Part shown: positions 23,801 through 34,331 of the stretch, one piece after another | Numbering within the stretch: position 1 is the first letter of the stretch | How the letters are laid out: every line of letters begins with the position of its first letter | Translations under genes and position numbers: made by a program | Notes under the pieces: model-generated | Told to the model about the DNA's origin: nothing | The model's input: the letters and a program-made list of their open reading frames with translations, nothing else | The model's database searches: none | Assembly: GCF_902459465.1 (NCBI RefSeq) | Contig: NC_047066.1 | Location: 9,985,047-10,049,046 of the forward strand | Direction: 5' to 3' | Origin: Asterias rubens | Lineage: Eukaryota; Echinodermata; Asteroidea; Forcipulatida; Asteriidae | Length of the DNA stretch: 64,000 nt

Positions 23801-25089
23801 TCTACTAGTTTAACTTTTTTTTTTAAGATCACAAATAGAAGCACGATAAAACAAATAAAAGTCTTACTAAACTATCAGGTTTCATATTTAATTGAACTTA
23901 ACCGTCCTACTGTCTGACCATTCTTGTCTTGTCTTAACTCTTGCAGGTATAATGACTTCCAGCACGATCCTTTGTCTCGTTGTGACTGCACTCCGCCGTT
24001 CACCGGAGAGAACGCAATATCGGCTCGCTCAGATCTCAACCCAGCTAATGGAACATATCCATTTCCAACATTAGGTTTTAGGTGTCATGGAGGAACGGAC
24101 ATGAAGGTTGGTTGTTGGTTTCAGAGATGACCGCTTTTGATTAGACGTGATGGTTAGACAGTACGCATGTCGTGCCGTAGTCTTGGTGCAAGACGTTCAT
24201 GTTGAGTCGGTCAACCTCTATGGTAATACCATAGGCCCCACACACTCAGTGCTACACACGTCCACCTAAACTATTTCATCTAAAGAGGATGTTCTGTCAG
24301 CCGCGATCCGCCAGCAAGTATAAAAAAAAGGGCCAACCCTGGCTCAAGCTCTAGTGTTTCTGATCAGCAGACTTTGGGTTTGAGTCCTGGTCTTGATGCT
24401 TGTGTCCTTTACTATTATTGCCGCAGTGGCTTCAGGTGGGACGTAAAGCAGTAGATCCAGCATGTTGTATAATGCTGTAGGTCCAGGGTGTCGTGGCCGT
24501 GTGGTTTAGACTCCCTAGAGCATCGAATTCAAGTTCTAGTGGTATAGTTGCCAGTGTGTGGGTTTTGAACCCCGGTCATGACACTTCTTGAAATGTTAAT
24601 GGGCTAACAACAAGCTGATATCCAATTGGCCGCTTTCCTATTCAGCCGAAACGCTCTCGATCGGTGTATTATGACGTAAGCCTTATGCTTTTCTTCACAG
24701 CGCTGCCACTCTCTAGTGTTTAATTCTGATCAGCATAATTTGGTTTCGTTTCCTGGTCACGATGCTTGTGGCCAAGTGGTTTAAAGCAATGAATTTAGTT
24801 ATTGGGGTGTTGGTTCAAATCCTGGTCATGACACTTGTTGAACATTTAACACGGATCATAAATTGAAATGTTGCAGAATCATCAGACATTTTACTTTTCT
24901 CCCGATGCCCAGGTGACCAGCAGTTCAATGGCCAAGACACTCTCAATGATCGCTGTCAGTGGACCCACCCACGACCAGCAGCCGGTCTTTCAGTGGAGCA
25001 AGTCAGAATGTGACAAGCAGTACCTACACTTGGGTCATCCAGACATCTTCAACTTTGACCCCGTGGAGGTCAACTGGAAGAAACCTTAA
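14900..25089 (+). CDS. PLBD2: Phospholipase B-like 2 (lysosomal), 11 exons
   Basis: Exons: 14900-15114, 16338-16581, 18437-18531, 19441-19658, 20139-20233, 20804-20964, 21497-21592, 21803-21874, 23223-23375, 23947-24106, 24877-25089. All junctions are GT-AG and the chain totals 1722 nt (573 aa) in frame. Residues 1-22 are a signal peptide. Several N-glycosylation sequons are present (NST, NFT, NDT, NGT, NQT). GGTHC215SALIK carries the N-terminal-nucleophile cysteine exposed by autoproteolysis in this family. The C-terminal third contains the conserved GENAISARSDLNPANG stretch and ends FDPVEVNW, closer to PLBD2 than PLBD1. Human PLBD2 is 589 aa. It is a lysosomal Ntn-hydrolase-fold glycoprotein whose phospholipase activity is only putative. 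Introns carry many repeats listed separately. Confidence 0.94.
15652..15811. mobile_element. 160-bp near-perfect palindrome in PLBD2 intron 1
   Basis: Two 80-nt arms meet with no loop at GAGCC|GGCTC, and I count only two mismatches between them. Both outer ends read GGGAATA inward, and ATTA flanks each side (15648-15651 and 15812-15815), consistent with a 4-bp target duplication. Confidence 0.85.
16610..16920. repeat. Interspersed repeat family E copy
   Basis: It contains the family strings GCAGGGCTTGCACTC, GGGGCACTTC, TTGGTGCCCCTTCAAA and TTTGCAAAATGA. Other copies are at 18669-19090, 30990-31180, 35955-36120 and 36300-36490, with fragments near 2530 and 8390. It is non-coding. Confidence 0.55.
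17400..17570 (-). mobile_element. tRNA-derived SINE (minus strand)
   Basis: Read on the minus strand it has an A-box-like GTAGTCTAGTTGGTAAGAC and B box GGTTCGAATCCC, then a body with 'AAGTACTGAGAATACAGTG'. The same body follows a similar head at 39530-39650. The cloverleaf does not close and the body extends past it, so it is a SINE rather than a tRNA gene. Confidence 0.65.
17628..17734. repeat. 107-bp foldback in PLBD2 intron 2
   Basis: GATGTTAAATTTGCATCGGG plus GATAAAGAATAT is mirrored across a short A/T centre around 17680. The arms are nearly perfect. Confidence 0.75.
17927..18072. repeat. Inverted-repeat element in PLBD2 intron 2
   Basis: ATGGGAGACTTTGGGACGCT with GCAGCAGACTTACCAGGTAA is mirrored by the right arm. 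A spacer of about 40 nt contains TTGAGCATGCGC. Confidence 0.7.
18669..19090. repeat. Two tandem 209-bp copies of repeat family E
   Basis: AGTCAGCTGACACTGA starts each copy, at 18672 and 18881. Both carry TTGCAGCAATTTCCCCCTGG and ACCTTGCAGAGGGCACCA. The copies have diverged by scattered substitutions. Confidence 0.7.
19120..19350. mobile_element. Family A MITE, left-truncated
   Basis: Only the right half remains, from TTTTTGAGAAAGAGGTAAT to ACCAAAGGTGTCCAGTGCCT + TTAA. It lies in PLBD2 intron 3, ending about 90 nt before exon 4. Confidence 0.6.
20399..20530. mobile_element. TTAA element left-end fragment
   Basis: TTAA + AGGGCAGGTATACGATTGGT resembles the left end of the TTAA MITE families. 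No matching right end was found nearby. Confidence 0.4.
21930..22205. repeat. Retroelement-like interspersed repeat (family F)
   Basis: The modules are CAAGGCGCTTAGTATAA, AGTTATGAATTCTCAGAC, AAGGTGCTAC, 'CTTTTACATGCATTACAC', ACAGGACCACT and CCCATCTGAAGGACGAAG. The same modules occur in the same order at 50070-50510. It is non-coding and a likely SINE or LINE tail. Confidence 0.6.
22222..22959. repeat. 107-bp minisatellite, five units, in PLBD2 intron 8
   Basis: GTCATACAGGCACG recurs at 22454, 22561, 22668, 22775 and 22882, exactly 107 bp apart. The units read identical to one another. Removing a 200-bp insertion from the first unit leaves 538 bp, that is 5.03 units. Confidence 0.93.
22254..22450. 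mobile_element. Foldback MITE inserted in the first minisatellite unit
   Basis: AGGGACTTTTCGTTTTTGAC with GACGGATGGTTCTGCGACGG is mirrored at the right end (CCGTCGCAGAACCATCCGTC). The intact neighbouring units give the empty site AGAAATAATGTC, showing that AAT was duplicated at insertion. Confidence 0.88.
24340..24860 (+). mobile_element. Cluster of tRNA-derived SINE fragments in PLBD2 intron 10
   Basis: At least three heads or B boxes are present: GGGTTTGAGTCCTGGTC (24367), GGGTTTTGAACCCCGGTC (24560) and GGTTCAAATCCTGGTC (24812). They are linked to TGGCCGTGTGGTTTAGAC and to a tail GGTGGGACGTAAAGC. The copies are old and diverged. Confidence 0.5.
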
Positions 25090-25752
25090 AGGCAATATTC
25101 CAGAAATATATATTTTTTTTATTTGATTAGACAGGGACTTTTTTTTTTTTTTTTTTTCCTGATCTACCGGGTAAAACCCACAATATGTTTTGTTTAGTCA
25201 AAATAATGCTTAACAACTGTCTCCTAAGCAAAAAACTAGCAGGATATCAGTGACTTATTGTATTTGAGAAATGGCATTTTGGCTGGTGAACATTATTCCA
25301 TTAGCATAATTTGTTCGTGCTGAGCTACATTTCGTGCTAAAAGCGTGGGTTATTTGTATGTAGACGCTGTATCCAGCTGAAACTTTCACATGTGATTTTT
25401 GTTTCTTTCTTTATAATTTTGCCTATAAACAAGCATTACGTTGACAAAAACCAATCTTTGATTCCATCTTTAAGGAATGAAACCAAAAAAAATGAGTATA
25501 ATGTTAGACAATTGCTTTTCTGCAATGAATTTATTTTGTAATTGACAAATCCTTAAAAAAATAATATATTGGTTTTCGTCTAGCTTTCATCAAAGTAAAA
25601 CTTTCTGAAACTAAAAGATAGCTTTGGATGTTACAACAATAACAATATCCTGCCATCTGGCATAAGTATCAAATTAATATAAATACTGCAAATATTTGTC
25701 TTTTAAAAAGAAAACATATTTGTTTACTCATAATTCAGATTGTAAGTAAAAA

Positions 25753-25758
25753 AATAAA
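25753..25758 (+). other. Candidate poly(A) signal of PLBD2
   Basis: AATAAA lies 664 nt after the PLBD2 stop, in AT-rich sequence. The 3' UTR length is inferred and no transcript supports it. Confidence 0.3.
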
Positions 25759-26319
25759 ATTCTGCATCCAAGTAATATGAATTAGTCTTTATTTGTAATT
25801 TACTGATTAAAATCAGTACACGTAATTGTTGTTTTTATCTAATTGACAATATCGTCACCATTTCCACAAAGAGCCACAAATAAATACACAGATTGCTACA
25901 GGAAGGGGGCCTACATTTCAATATATTATCTGTTTTTCTTGATTGTATATGAGAGTTCTGAAACTGCAATGTGGCTTTAATAAATAATGCAGATTTGCAG
26001 GTTTTAGCCGAGTAGTGTAAAATGTAAATCTCAATCAGGCCTTTTGACATTATGTGGCTCTTTGTGAAAATGTTGATGGTATAAATGATGATGATGCCAG
26101 GGATGATGTCAGGTGATGATGTCAGGTGATGATGTCAGGTGATGTGGGTCATTATATCCAAATTGGAAAAAAAAAAAAAGTTGTGTTTTGTTTTGAAATT
26201 TGTCTCGGGTATTTAATTTAAAGACGATGAGTTTTTTTTTTGGCTGAAATTTTTTTTTAAATAGCTATTTTTTATAGCTTTGAGAAAGTTATTAAAAATT
26301 TATTTAAGGTTGTTCACAC

Positions 26320-26697
26320 TTAAAGCCATTAGACACCTTTGGTTAACAGTAATGTCCAAGGCCCACACTTCGTGTATCACAACTTCTATATAAAATAACA
26401 ATTTTAGGCTGAAATTTAGGCTGAAATTTAGGCTGAATCGGTCATCGGAGTCGGGAGAAAATAATGCGAAACCACCCTGGTTTCGGCACAATTCACCGTG
26501 TCATGACGTGTGTTTAAAATAAATCCGTAATTCTCGATATCGAGAATTGATATTGTTTTTGTTTTCTCAAAAAGTGAAGCATTTCATGGAATAATATTTA
26601 AAGATAAGTCTTTCACCATTACCTTCTGTAAACCCTGAAAGTTATTTGTAAATCTGTGAACTTTTTTATCTGTACCGAAAGTGTCCAATGGCTTTAA
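26320..26697. mobile_element. TTAA MITE family B, complete copy
   Basis: TTAA + AGCCATTAGACACCTTTGG at the left and GTGTCCAATGGCT + TTAA at the right. The interior has GGTTTCGGCACAATTCACCG and the small palindrome TCTCGATATCGAGAATT. It is non-coding. Confidence 0.8.
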
Positions 26698-27381
26698 AGT
26701 CCACAAAAGATAAGTTAAAGTGAATGACAAAGAAACTAAAATAAACAGTTTCTGTTGGGACTGTCAATTCACCATGTACAAAGAAATGTGCACTATAGGG
26801 GCCATTCAGATAAGTCAACGTTAAAGAATTTTAATTTTGTTGTATTTCTCCTGAGGAGAAAAAAAAAAAAAAAAAGAGAAATTGTAATAAGAATTTTCCG
26901 AAAAAGACAAGTTTTGTAATAAACTATAAAACTATAAAAAGTTTGAACCTCTGTTTTTGTATTCATTATTTGTGCATTTGTCTCCCTACTTTCAATAGAT
27001 GTCAACCTTTTGGCTATGGCAGCTGCTGGGGTGGGGGTCGCATTGGGCCATAGCCACTGCAGAAGACTCCAATTCATTCTTGGTCTCCTTTCCTACTTCT
27101 AACAGTGATGTTTGGTTGCCACAGTAACAACAAAGGTTATTTCCCCCCAAAAAATTACCACTGAGTCCTTATGATGCAAGAGTCTAACAAGAGATTCGTA
27201 ATATCAATTTTAATGGCCAGCAATTTTAATCTTCCAAAATAAAAGTGAATACAGTACGAAATCAAACCAGTCTCAGAAATTGTACTGAAACATAAAATGT
27301 ACCCTGTCTCACACAAATTAAATGAAATTACAACCATGATTTATTTGGTAATCAATTTTCAAAGAGGCACTGATCAAACTT

Positions 27382-27385
<4 letters not shown>

Positions 27386-27425
<40 letters not shown>

Positions 27426-27760
27426 GACTTGTAATGGGCCATATCCACCCTGCTGGGTGTTCAAGGCGCAGTAAAAAAAACAAAAAAACAAAACCAGACT
27501 CAACAAAATTAGTCCTTGAAAACCTGTGACATAAGATAAGTTTTGAGAAGAGATTTGAATGTTGTGGTACAAAGACAAGATCTACGATTAAGTGGTAGAG
27601 AGTTCCAGATGCGTCGCGCAGCTGAAGAAAAAGACCTGTCTCCCCATGAGTGTTGAGACTTGGGTTCAATGAGAAGAAGCATGGAACTTGATCGAAGATT
27701 TCTTGATGGAGTGTAAACTTGAAGAAGTTCAGTTGAGACAATAACAAAACATAAAGACTA
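27386..27760. repeat. (AAT)n microsatellite joined to a retroelement-like body
   Basis: Thirteen or so AAT units (27386-27426) adjoin GGCCATATCCACCCTGCTGG-type sequence. The body continues through GAGAGTTCCAGATGCGTCGC to about 27760. An (AAT)n-terminated body is typical of non-LTR retroelement tails. A long open frame across it is fortuitous. Confidence 0.5.
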
Positions 27761-28666
27761 CATTCACATTACTCAGATTCAGTAGACCCTGTTTAATGAA
27801 AGTAAATGTATTAATCTATACTCAAATTGATACTGTACCGAAGTTATAAAGAAAAAAAAACATAATCAAAATATCACGTGATTGTATTCCCACCATGCAA
27901 AATGTTAAATCCTACAGAACTAGGAGAGTTGACTGTGTACTGTTTTTAAGATGCACTCATTCAATGGTATCATACATGTTAGTCTTGAAATCAAGTCGGT
28001 TATTGTTAAGCACGGTGTAGCTACGGGGACGGTACACACATCCTCAATTATAGTAAGTGTGTGAGTCAATGTGAGTTAGAGCTGATGACGGACCTTGCCA
28101 CACGCTACCTACGACCGTTGCATGAACGATAATCGCACTGTGACTGTTGCATGAACTGCAGAATACGTGTTTGGGGCAGCGCTAAAGACTTGTCATCAAG
28201 TCTACATACATGTAGGCTGGGATGGAGCCTTTATCATACACAAACATTTGAAGCAGACAGTAGTAGGGTTGACTTATACAGCACTGTGTAGATGCATTCA
28301 CCACATGCTATCACACTGCCAGCTGGCATATAGTTCATCTCTTATACAAAACCATGCGTATGATATTGAATGGTCAAATAGTAAGAGGGTTGACTTAAAA
28401 ACTGTCCGGATGTAATCACCACATTGCAGACTGTACGTGCCCTCATCATTAACGATCAGTCGATATAAGGATTTGAAAATACACAATTTTAATCACAAAA
28501 TTTCATTCATGATCTAAGATTTAGTTAATTTCTCGTATATATGCAGCATAAAAAAAGTATCTCATTTCTCATTTTGAGGCAGGAAAGGCACGCAGAGTTT
28601 CACAGATTTACTCTGCAGAAATTTTCCGCTCTGAAGAATCTCATTTCCTTGAAGGATTTAAAAACA

Positions 28667-31600
28667 TCAAGATGACTCTTGTAGGACGTCGATGAGCTCT
28701 TGGAAGCTGTTAGCGAACCAGCGAGCACCTTCCTGAACCTTCGCTCTGACCTTGTTACCACCAAATCCTATAAACGCATCCTGCAAAGGGGTTATACAAA
28801 ACAAAACTCTTTCTATAACCAATGGTTACACAAGTTTATTTCAGAGTTTGGGTCCATTGACTGAACAGGAGCTAATTGTTGGTTTCGTTAACACCAAGTG
28901 ACCGTCTCCTTTGCGTAGTGGTGGTGGTAATATAATATTACCCAAGTCTAAGGGGTAGGGATGAGATCTTGGATATAGGAGATCCATTAGTCGGGGGGGG
29001 GGAATGAGAGCCAAATGTCACTGATGTAGAAGCCTATGTCTTGCGAAACCCTGTCGTGCTTTCAGATCTCGATGGCCTCTCTGATGCATCTTGGGTGCCA
29101 TGCCTGGATTGGAGCGATGATTTCTGCTGCTCACCAGTCAACTTGGTGGTCAGTGATGCAGGAATGTTAGATGATGGCCGACTTCTTATAATCTCCCCTT
29201 CGTGCGCTCGGTCTTCTTTGAGTCTTGTATCCTCAACAATCGATGGAAGCTATTTGATCAAAGTTGTCTCCATCCAGCACCAACTCGCAGCATGTCCTTG
29301 AAGTGAATCCATTATTGGATTGGGAGCCAGTGTAGTTTTAAGATTTTAGGGATGAAAAAGCCAAACTTGTATTTGTTTTGATGAGTCTGAATGTTACTAT
29401 CCTCCTTTCTTATCACCCAGGCTAAAATGGGAACCGGCTTAATTGTTACATTTCGGGCTGGTAAACATTTTTAAACTATGGAAATTTTAGTGTATGCAGC
29501 CTTGGTGATCAATATATACATGTAGAACATGTGGTCATGGTTTTACACAAGATCTCATGTACATGAGCTCAGGAGTTGGGTTTGGTTTTTTTACCACGTG
29601 AATAGAACCTGAGTATTGACGCAAACAATACAACTGCTTCTTTGTCGCTTATTGATAATTTAACAACGTGCGTACACAACAGAAATATTAGTCCTATAAA
29701 ATTGTTTCAAATGAAGTGATTTAACTTACTGCAGGAGGGCAAGCCTCCAGGTCAGTGGCTCCGTCTCCAATCATGACGACGTTCTTGTAGCCGTGTTTCT
29801 TCTTCAACATACCCACAACGGCGGGTTTCCCTCCCGCTGCACATGTTGGTTGTTCCTCACAGAAACCAGCGTGCTCACCTGGTCAATAAAAAATATCAAA
29901 ACGTACTTCAAACGATATATTTTGTTTGACATAAACTTGCAAAAAGTTACCCAACAATAAACAGTTAGGAAACTTGTCCATGATTTTGGAAAACCTATGT
30001 AAAGAGGCTATGCTTTAAAGCCATTATACACTTTCGGTACAGAAAAGAACAAAAGTTCACAGATTTACAAATAACTTAATTATCATAATAATAATAATAA
30101 TAAGACATTTGTAAAGCACCTAATGCAAAAGCCTCTAAGCGCATAAAAGAAACAATAAAATAAACAATTAGAGAAAGATACAAGATACAAATAGGCAAAT
30201 TACAAAAAAGAAGCTTTAAAGGCAGTGGACACTATTGGTAATTACTCTACTCAAAATAATTATTAGCATAGAACCTTTCTTGGCGACGAGTAATGGGGAG
30301 AGGTTGATAGTATAAAACAGTGTGAGAAACGGCTCCCTCTGAAGTGCCATAATTTTCGAGAAAGAAGTAGTTTTCCACCAATTTGATTTCGAGACCTCAG
30401 ATTTAGAACTTGAGGTCTCGAAATCAACCATCTAAACGCACACAACTTTGTGTGACAAGGGTGTTTTTTCTTTTACTATTATCTTGCAAGTTCGATGACC
30501 GATTGAGCTCAAATTTTTACAGGTTTGTTATTTTATGCATATGTTGAGAAACACCAACAACGGTGAAGGCTAGTCTTTGACAAATATTAATAGTGTCCAC
30601 TGCCTTTAAGGGTGTACAGAAGGTAATGGTGAAAGACTCTCTTGAAATATTATTCCATGAAATGCTTTACTTTTTGAGAAAACATTAAAACAATATCAAT
30701 TCTCGATAGCGAGAATAACAGACTTATTTGAAACACATGTCATGACACGGCGAAACGTGCGGAATTAAGAGTGGGTTTTCCCGATATTTTCTCCCGACTC
30801 CGATGACCGATGGAGCTTTAATTTTCACATGTTTGTTATTTTATATATAAGTTAAGATACACGAAGTGTGGGACTTGGACAATACTGTTTACCGAAAGTG
30901 TATAATGGCTTTTACTAAATTATTTATTATTCCATGAACATTCTGCCTGTACACATTTAACATTTTTACATATTAAAACATTATCAGGACTGGAACTAGA
31001 TGCAGGCCACGACCTCTGTTGCCCCTGGTCTAGGCCTTGGTGCCCCTCAAAAGTTTCCCATTGACTTAAAGACTTTCCAATGGGAGTGCCCTTTTCAAAA
31101 TGAAAATGGGAGAGCCCTTTTCAAAATGAAAATGGCCTTGCCCTTTTCAAAGATGAAATTCCAGGCCTCCATCATTACAGAGTGAACTGCAAGTTGAGAA
31201 TTATGGTGTACTTTGCATTGCGTGGATTGAAGACAATGAGTACACACACTGTGCAAAGGAGCTACCATACTGGAAAAACGTTTTATTTACTCAACCTTGG
31301 GAAGGCAGGTCATGGTGTGACCTTTGACATGAGCTGTATGCAAATTATACAATACTAAATATTTATGAGCTTGGTGTAGCCAAATGGGCCAAAGCAAATA
31401 TATCACAAAAATCTCACCATTATAGAAGAACTTGAGCTTGTTAGCGTAGATATTTTCCAGGGGAATGTTGAGAGATTTGGCTAGTTCAGCGACTGTACAG
31501 TAGAATCCACCAGTCACAAGGTACACCGCTGTGCCTCGAGCGAGAAGAAGCTCAATCAGTTCCCTACAGTTTAAACATAGGAAACAATGCTAAGATGATT

Positions 31601-33190
31601 TTTGTGTGGTCTACTTGTCAAAAACGTAATTGCCAAGTGCCCAGTGTCTTTAAAGGGTCTGTATATGTTTGGTAATGACTCTGAAAAAAATACTTAGTAA
31701 GAGTAGTTACTTTACTTACTCAAAAAGTTAGTTACTTATTAGGCCTAAACAACAACAACAAAATGAATCAGACGACACTCTCCTGACCTCCTTGTTAAGT
31801 TCCCCAGCGGAAGTTTCAGGAGGACAACTACCAAGTACCAAGTACCAAGAGTTAGCTTTGGATAATATAAAGTAATTTGAAAAACTGTTTCAAACAAAAC
31901 TGCAGTTATGGAAAAAGATATCACAACAAATTTGAATCTGAGAAGCGTTACTGACAGCAACATTTCTTTATCCACCTACCTGACTTTAGGTGTAAGATAG
32001 TTTGCTGGCGGATGACTGTCTATAAAACTCTTTACAATATCTAAGGATGGATTAATAATCTTTAATCTTGCTGTCAGCGTCTCTTTGTATGTTATACTCC
32101 CATCCATTGCCTTCTTGGTCCTGAAAAAGAAAACACAAATCAGATTGAATTGCATGCACTACAACAACAGAATTTGTTGTTATTGTTATAAAATTATATT
32201 ATTATTTAATCTTATTTATTATTTATGCGGCCATTTCACAAAGTACAACAATGATAATTTATTTGCAAACAAAATCTTAGTTATAGACATGAAGGTTTGT
32301 TTGTTAAATAAACATGTTGAACCGAACTACATGTAGGCATACAAATAAATAAATAAAAAAATTAATATACTTAACAAAAGAAAAAATAAAGTGGTAGCAC
32401 ACAGGTACAAGCAATATGACCCCATTAAATTAAAATATAAATCAGTGAGATTAAAAAGAGAAGGGCAAGAAAAATAAAATATGCATGATACATTAGTTAT
32501 GTTTAAAAAATAAAAAAAACAAATAAATTAATGTACAATTACATGGATGCAAGGGAAATTTTCTGTATGGCGCCACCACTTTTTCATCAATATGAAATAT
32601 TATAGTATCTAATTCCCTAATTTACCTCAATGAGATATCCCTTTTTGTAAACATGAGTGAAAAAGTGGTGGCGCCATACGGAAAGTTATCCAAACCGGGT
32701 AACAAAGAAGCTTGCTATGTAAGACAGATACACAGGGGTTAACCTCTACTCTTCAATGACAAGTGTTCTGGGTTATTTTATATGCACTACCATTCCTAGT
32801 AGTACAATTGACTAAAAATATAAACAAAATCAACATGAAGCACTTTCTATTTTTGTTATCAATCCCAAAGCAAAATAAATTTAAAAAAAGATAGCCTAAA
32901 CAAAAGTCAGAACAATTCCAAATTGAAATGTTGAATGCTTAAATATAAACAACACAAAACAAAGATTATCTTGAGAGAGAGAAAATCCAAGTTGTAATGT
33001 ACATGTATGGATTGCAGAGTGGGGGGGGGAAATGAATCATGCTACCGTACCATTGAGCTACTTCGTCTCCGACTCCACAGTGAGCGGCGAGCTCATCGAT
33101 TGCCTCCTCTGTGCTGACTGTACTGTCGACATCAAAACAGACCGCATCTGCTCTCTTCCATACTGCTTTTGTCTCTTCAAGTGTTGCCAT
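28667..33190 (-). CDS. PSPH: Phosphoserine phosphatase, 5 coding exons
   Basis: Exons in order: 33051-33190, 31980-32120, 31418-31563, 29730-29878, 28667-28780. They total 690 nt (229 aa) in frame with GT-AG junctions; the human enzyme has 225 aa. This HAD-superfamily enzyme hydrolyses L-phosphoserine to serine, the last step of serine synthesis, in the cytosol. Motif I is F-D20-V-D22-S-T (nucleophile D20, general acid D22), motif II is VTGGF, the motif III lysine sits in GGKPAVV, and motif IV is GDGATDLEACPPADAF. A splice acceptor at 33199-33200 puts only 8 nt of 5' UTR on the ATG exon. An untranslated first exon probably ends at 34147 (donor AATTAC|GTAAGT), facing the cysteine-rich gene. 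Confidence 0.96.
30015..30914. mobile_element. TTAA MITE family B interrupted by two later insertions
   Basis: The left end TTAA + AGCCATTATACACTTTCGG is at 30015 and the matching right end CCGAAAGTGTATAATGGCT is at about 30892-30910. Between them lie an (AAT)n-linked repeat (about 30085-30210) and a complete family A MITE (30216-30609). Family B sequence resumes at TGTACAGAAGGTAATGG. Confidence 0.8.
30216..30609. mobile_element. TTAA MITE family A, nested in family B
   Basis: TTAA + AGGCAGTGGACACTATTGG at the left and the inverse + TTAA at the right. The interior matches the copies at 5976, 53289 and 54776. Confidence 0.88.
30990..31180. repeat. Interspersed repeat family E copy
   Basis: TTGCCCCTGGTCTAGGCC, TTGGTGCCCCTCAAAAG and a local duplication of CCCTTTTCAAAATGAAAATG. 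It lies in a PSPH intron. Confidence 0.55.
32556..32688. repeat. Foldback (MITE-like) element, copy 2
   Basis: It has the same arms as 588-714 (CTGTATGGCGCCACCACTTT and its inverse CGCCATACGGAAAG) around TATCCCTTTTTGTAAA. It lies in a PSPH intron. Confidence 0.72.
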
Positions 33191-34146
33191 GGTATTGACT
33201 GAAAAGAGATGAAAACATAAAAGATGTTAGCAAAGTTCATAAATGCGTTTTGTGAGGTGTTTTTCTAACACTACCTGGGGGGCAGTAGTGTACTCCTTCT
33301 TGATGTTCTACATATTGATAACTATTGTCAAAGCCTGTTTAACAGCATCTGGACAAGGTGAGAAGACAATGAAGAAATTTAAGCTTTAGACGTGGAAGGG
33401 AAACCCCAGAGAATTATTCCTGGGAATAACTGGTGTTTTGACACCTATGGTCAGACTCACCTGGGCAGTTTCACGGCACTGCTTACCATAAGCAACGAAT
33501 TGGCGTTTACGAAAGCATGCAATTCTGTGCTTACGTCAAGCGTATTTCATGAAATAGCAAGGAATTTCGGCTTGAGCGCGTGCGTACTACACTTTACTAG
33601 GCATTCTACGCTTCACTCAGCTCGAATGGTGATCGTATAAGCGCAGAATTTGGCAGTAAGCAGAGCCATGACAGTGGGTCGCAAATTTCTAAATTTCTAA
33701 ATTTCAAAATAGTAGTAAAGTGTCCCATGGTCTCATACAAAGTTACATATTGTTTTGTGGTGAGCCCATGGCCTTGACAAGCCTTTATTCTGGACTACCT
33801 ATGTTGGGCAAAACTGGCCACAAAAATGTGGGGTTGAAGTTTGCGTGGAATATTTTGTGCGAAGGCGCACAAATAAATTTCAATCGGGCAATCAAGTTTG
33901 CGCGCTCCGCGGGGCTGAAGTTTACACGAGGATTTTAAGCTTGCGCACAGCAAAAATCGAAGGGAGGGAGTCTCGAGACTCGAGTTCAAGTTGGCACCGA
34001 TTTTGTTAAAAATTGTCTGAATTAAGTATATGTTCTTTCGGGCAACCTAACCAGTGACAAATAAACTCGCTCATTTAGTTCATATAAATAATCATAAATT
34101 GATGAAAATGCAAACGTAGTGATTTTGCTGACAGTGTGACACTTAC

Positions 34147-34331
34147 GTAATTAATTTGACGATCTCCAGCTAATCCGTACACACGTGTTGTTTTCTCTGC
34201 GAACCTCTCCCGTTATGAAGTGATCTACCGCCCTCTTGTGCTGAAAATTGGGTACGGTGTCAAATTCATGATGGCCGACTAGCAACGAGAGAAGCTCTTT
34301 TGAATATTTCCTGCGCGGCTAGTTTAATCGG
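34147..34331. promoter_or_regulatory. Putative bidirectional promoter, PSPH / cysteine-rich gene
   Basis: A minus-strand donor (AATTAC|GTAAGT at 34147) and a plus-strand donor (TTAATCG|GTAAGTTG at about 34331) end two divergent candidate untranslated exons less than 200 bp apart. The interval includes GATGGCCGACTAG. No TATA box was seen. Head-to-head initiation is an inference from donor positions. Confidence 0.45.

Larger units (their letters stand above)
25759..28666. other. Intergenic DNA between PLBD2 and PSPH
   Basis: Contains a short GATGTCAGGTGAT tandem run (26098-26145), a family B MITE and an (AAT)n-ended repeat. The minus strand near 28493 carries ATTAAA, a possible PSPH poly(A) signal. 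No gene was seen. Confidence 0.4.

Noticed and set aside
24340-24860. Extra PLBD2 exon candidates between exons 10 and 11
   Set aside because: The interval is SINE fragments, and joining exon 10 directly to exon 11 preserves the family alignment and frame.
27352-27747. 131-codon minus-strand ORF
   Set aside because: It crosses an (AAT)n microsatellite (polyisoleucine) and a retroelement-like body; fortuitous.
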